DNA from: Candidatus Atribacter alterifermentans | GTDB taxonomy: Bacteria > Atribacterota > Atribacteria > Atribacterales > Atribacteraceae | NCBI GenBank assembly: GCA_012517635.1 | Contig: JAAYUP010000159.1 | Span: 1 to 7,032 of the forward strand | Direction: 5' to 3' | Length of the DNA stretch: 7,032 nt | Shown here: one piece after another, positions 5,756-7,032 of the stretch | Layout of the letters: each line of letters begins with the position of its first letter | Position numbering within the stretch: position 1 is the first letter of the stretch | Position numbers and translations under genes: made by a program | The notes under the pieces: generated by a model | Seen by the model: only the letters and a program-made list of their open reading frames with translations | What the model was told of the DNA's origin: nothing | The model's database searches: none

Positions 5756-5814
5756 ACTCCTCATTTTCCATTCCTCTGGCGAGAGAAGAAAAGGAGGAGT
5801 GGACTTTTGTTTTT
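5756..5814 (+). terminator. Intrinsic-type terminator ending the kinase-aldolase-isomerase operon
   Basis: A long hairpin pairs ACTCCTC (5756-5762) with GAGGAGT (5794-5800) and, after one A-G mismatch, TTTTC (5764-5768) with GAAAA (5788-5792). CTCT/AGAG pairs close a GGCG loop (5778-5781). TTTTGTTTTT (5805-5814) follows. The T run begins four bases after the stem; those bases (GGAC) can pair with the AGTCC at 5714-5718. It lies about 115 bases after the isomerase stop and works only in the plus direction. Good candidate, somewhat imperfect for a simple terminator. Confidence 0.6.
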
Positions 5815-6078
5815 CAAATCCATCAATCTATGGTATATTTTATTATATGATGCGAAGATTAAAAAGATTTTCTATTGATTTTCATACCATTCATTTCATA
5901 AATCATTTTTTACAGATTTTGTATGCTTACGTTTTTTATTAAACTTCTAAGGTAAAAAATATTCATTCTTCTCAGCTGTAGCTCTCTATGCCCTGAAATT
6001 ATATCTCTATTTTAAAAAACGCTGCTTGTTTTTTTCGTGTTCATTCCAAATTAGGACTGAATGATAAGGAGGTAAAGT

Positions 6079-7032
6079 ATGCCTCGATTAGTAATTATTT
6101 CTAACCGATTACCAATCAGTGTTCAAAAAAAAATCGGAAGTAGTATTGAATATCAAAGGAGCGCGGGAGGATTAGCTACCGGTCTTGGTTCTTTTTATAA
6201 AAATTATGAAAGTTTATGGATTGGTTGGCCTGGAATAGCCCGTGAAGGGTTAAAAATGGGAGAGGTTAAGCCAATCCAAGATACTCTAAAAGAAGAAAAA
6301 TGCTATCCAGTCTTTTTGAGTCGAAAAGATGTTGATCGATATTACAATGGGTTTTGTAATCGGACAATTTGGCCATTATTTCACTACTTTCCAACTTATG
6401 CGGATTATGACAATGAATATTGGAAAACCTATAAAAAAGTCAATAAAATATTTTTGGATACCGTTGCTGAAATTCTTAAACCCGACGACTTGGTTTGGAT
6501 TCATGATTATCAATTGATGCTTCTTCCTAATATGATCTGTGAAATGTTTCCTGAAACGATTATAGGATTTTTTCTTCATATTCCATTCCCTTCATATGAA
6601 ATATTTCGCCTACTTCCTTGGAGAAATGAAATCTTAATGGGTTTACTCGGATCCAACTTAATTGGTTTTCATACTTATGACTATGCCCGGCATTTTCAAT
6701 CGAGCGTTCGGCAATTATTAGGATTGGATTCTGTATTAGGTCAAATTAATGTGAACGGAAGAATTGTAAAAATAGATGCTTTTCCCATGGGTATTGATTA
6801 TCATTTTTACTCGAATGCAAGTAAAAATGTGGAAATTATTGAAGAAAGTGAAAAATTGAAAGAAAAACTTGGTAATCGGAAAATTATCATCTCGGTCGAT
6901 CGATTGGATTATACCAAGGGGATTATAAATCGATTAAAAGCCATTGATCTATTTATAGAAAAAAATCCAGAATATGAAAAGAAGTTCACCCTGGTTTTGG
7001 TGGTTGTTCCATCACGGATCGGAACCAAGAAT
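6079..7032 (+). CDS. otsA: Trehalose-6-phosphate synthase, GT20 family (partial, C-terminus missing)
   Basis: The first 318 codons are present and open to the right edge. OtsA transfers glucose from a nucleotide sugar (UDP-glucose, or another NDP-glucose in some lineages) to glucose 6-phosphate, giving trehalose 6-phosphate in the cytoplasm. Landmarks in order: SNRLPIS (8-14, Arg10), GGLATGL (30-36), WIGWPG (47-52), NGFCNRTIWPLFHYF (90-104), WIHDYQLMLLP (140-150, Asp143), GFFLHIPFPS (163-172, His167), GSNLIGFHTYDYARHF (191-206) and SVDRLDYTKG (272-281, with Arg275 and Lys280 matching the donor-phosphate ligands of the E. coli enzyme). All expected active-site residues in this part are intact. 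The start is clear: AAGGAGGT (6066-6073) lies five bases before the ATG. About 150 further residues are expected for OtsA alone; some bacteria carry a fused trehalose-6-phosphate phosphatase, which cannot be judged here. A terminator-like hairpin separates it from the sugar operon, suggesting an independent unit. Confidence 0.96.
   Translation, partial: MPRLVIISNRLPISVQKKIGSSIEYQRSAGGLATGLGSFYKNYESLWIGWPGIAREGLKMGEVKPIQDTLKEEKCYPVFLSRKDVDRYYNGFCNRTIWPLFHYFPTYADYDNEYWKTYKKVNKIFLDTVAEILKPDDLVWIHDYQLMLLPNMICEMFPETIIGFFLHIPFPSYEIFRLLPWRNEILMGLLGSNLIGFHTYDYARHFQSSVRQLLGLDSVLGQINVNGRIVKIDAFPMGIDYHFYSNASKNVEIIEESEKLKEKLGNRKIIISVDRLDYTKGIINRLKAIDLFIEKNPEYEKKFTLVLVVVPSRIGTKN

Larger units (their letters stand above)
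5640..6078 (+). other. Intergenic region before otsA, no gene recognised
   Basis: This 439-base stretch holds a small stem GGAGT/ACTCC (5652-5656 with 5669-5673), the stem-loop and terminator listed separately, and then about 260 bases of AT-rich leader before otsA. In the leader, TTGATT (5875-5880) and CATAAA (5897-5902), 16 bases apart, form a weak promoter candidate. AAAAAAC/GTTTTTT (6014-6020 and 6028-6034) forms a weak hairpin. No open frame looks coding. The otsA promoter must lie after the terminator if that hairpin is effective. Confidence 0.5.

Noticed and set aside
5640..5814. T-box or known riboswitch
   Set aside because: No T-box consensus loop and no conserved core of a riboswitch I know could be found, and the element lies after a gene rather than directly before one.
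6329..6579. Short frames on both strands inside otsA
   Set aside because: The otsA frame is continuous there with GT20 motifs on both sides.
1..7032. CRISPR array, tRNA or rRNA genes, insertion sequence, prophage or defence genes
   Set aside because: No regularly spaced repeats, no cloverleaf-like sequence, no transposase or integrase frame and no terminal inverted repeats were seen on either strand.

Overview
The window looks like part of an AT-rich bacterial chromosome. Most genes are clearly AT-biased and the intergenic DNA more so. The binding protein carries a Sec signal peptide with a signal peptidase I site and no lipobox, which suggests a periplasm and hence a diderm. The gene set (ribose-type ABC uptake, FGGY kinase, DeoC-family aldolase, SIS isomerase, OtsA) would suit a sugar-fermenting anaerobe such as a member of Atribacterota or Thermotogota. 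That placement is a guess; nothing here fixes the phylum.

Layout. Positions 1-2014, minus strand: a ribose-family (RbsB/RbsC type) sugar ABC transporter. The permease is transcribed first (1046-2014), then the periplasmic binding protein (start at 978, running off the left edge). A perfect 10-bp stem-loop sits between them. No ATPase is in the window. Positions 2015-2707: a very AT-rich divergent intergenic region with no convincing gene but several palindromes and promoter-like boxes. Positions 2708-5639, plus strand: a three-gene catabolic set made of an FGGY-family sugar kinase, a DeoC-like class I aldolase and a SIS-domain isomerase related to 6-phospho-3-hexuloisomerase. Positions 5640-6078: a 439-bp gap with a strong intrinsic-terminator-like hairpin that ends the operon, an unusual set of mutually complementary stems, and the leader of the next gene. 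Positions 6079-7032, plus strand: the first 318 codons of trehalose-6-phosphate synthase (otsA), cut by the right edge.

How it fits together. The divergent transporter and enzyme operons probably form one sugar-utilisation locus: uptake, phosphorylation by the kinase, isomerisation of the sugar phosphate by the SIS protein, and retro-aldol cleavage by the DeoC-like enzyme. The substrate cannot be read from the sequence. The kinase lacks the Gln-Met-His motif of xylulokinase, and both the aldolase and the isomerase keep their catalytic residues but differ at substrate- or phosphate-binding positions. The set may therefore serve a sugar other than xylose, ribose or deoxyribose. otsA is a separate unit making a trehalose precursor, a compatible-solute function.
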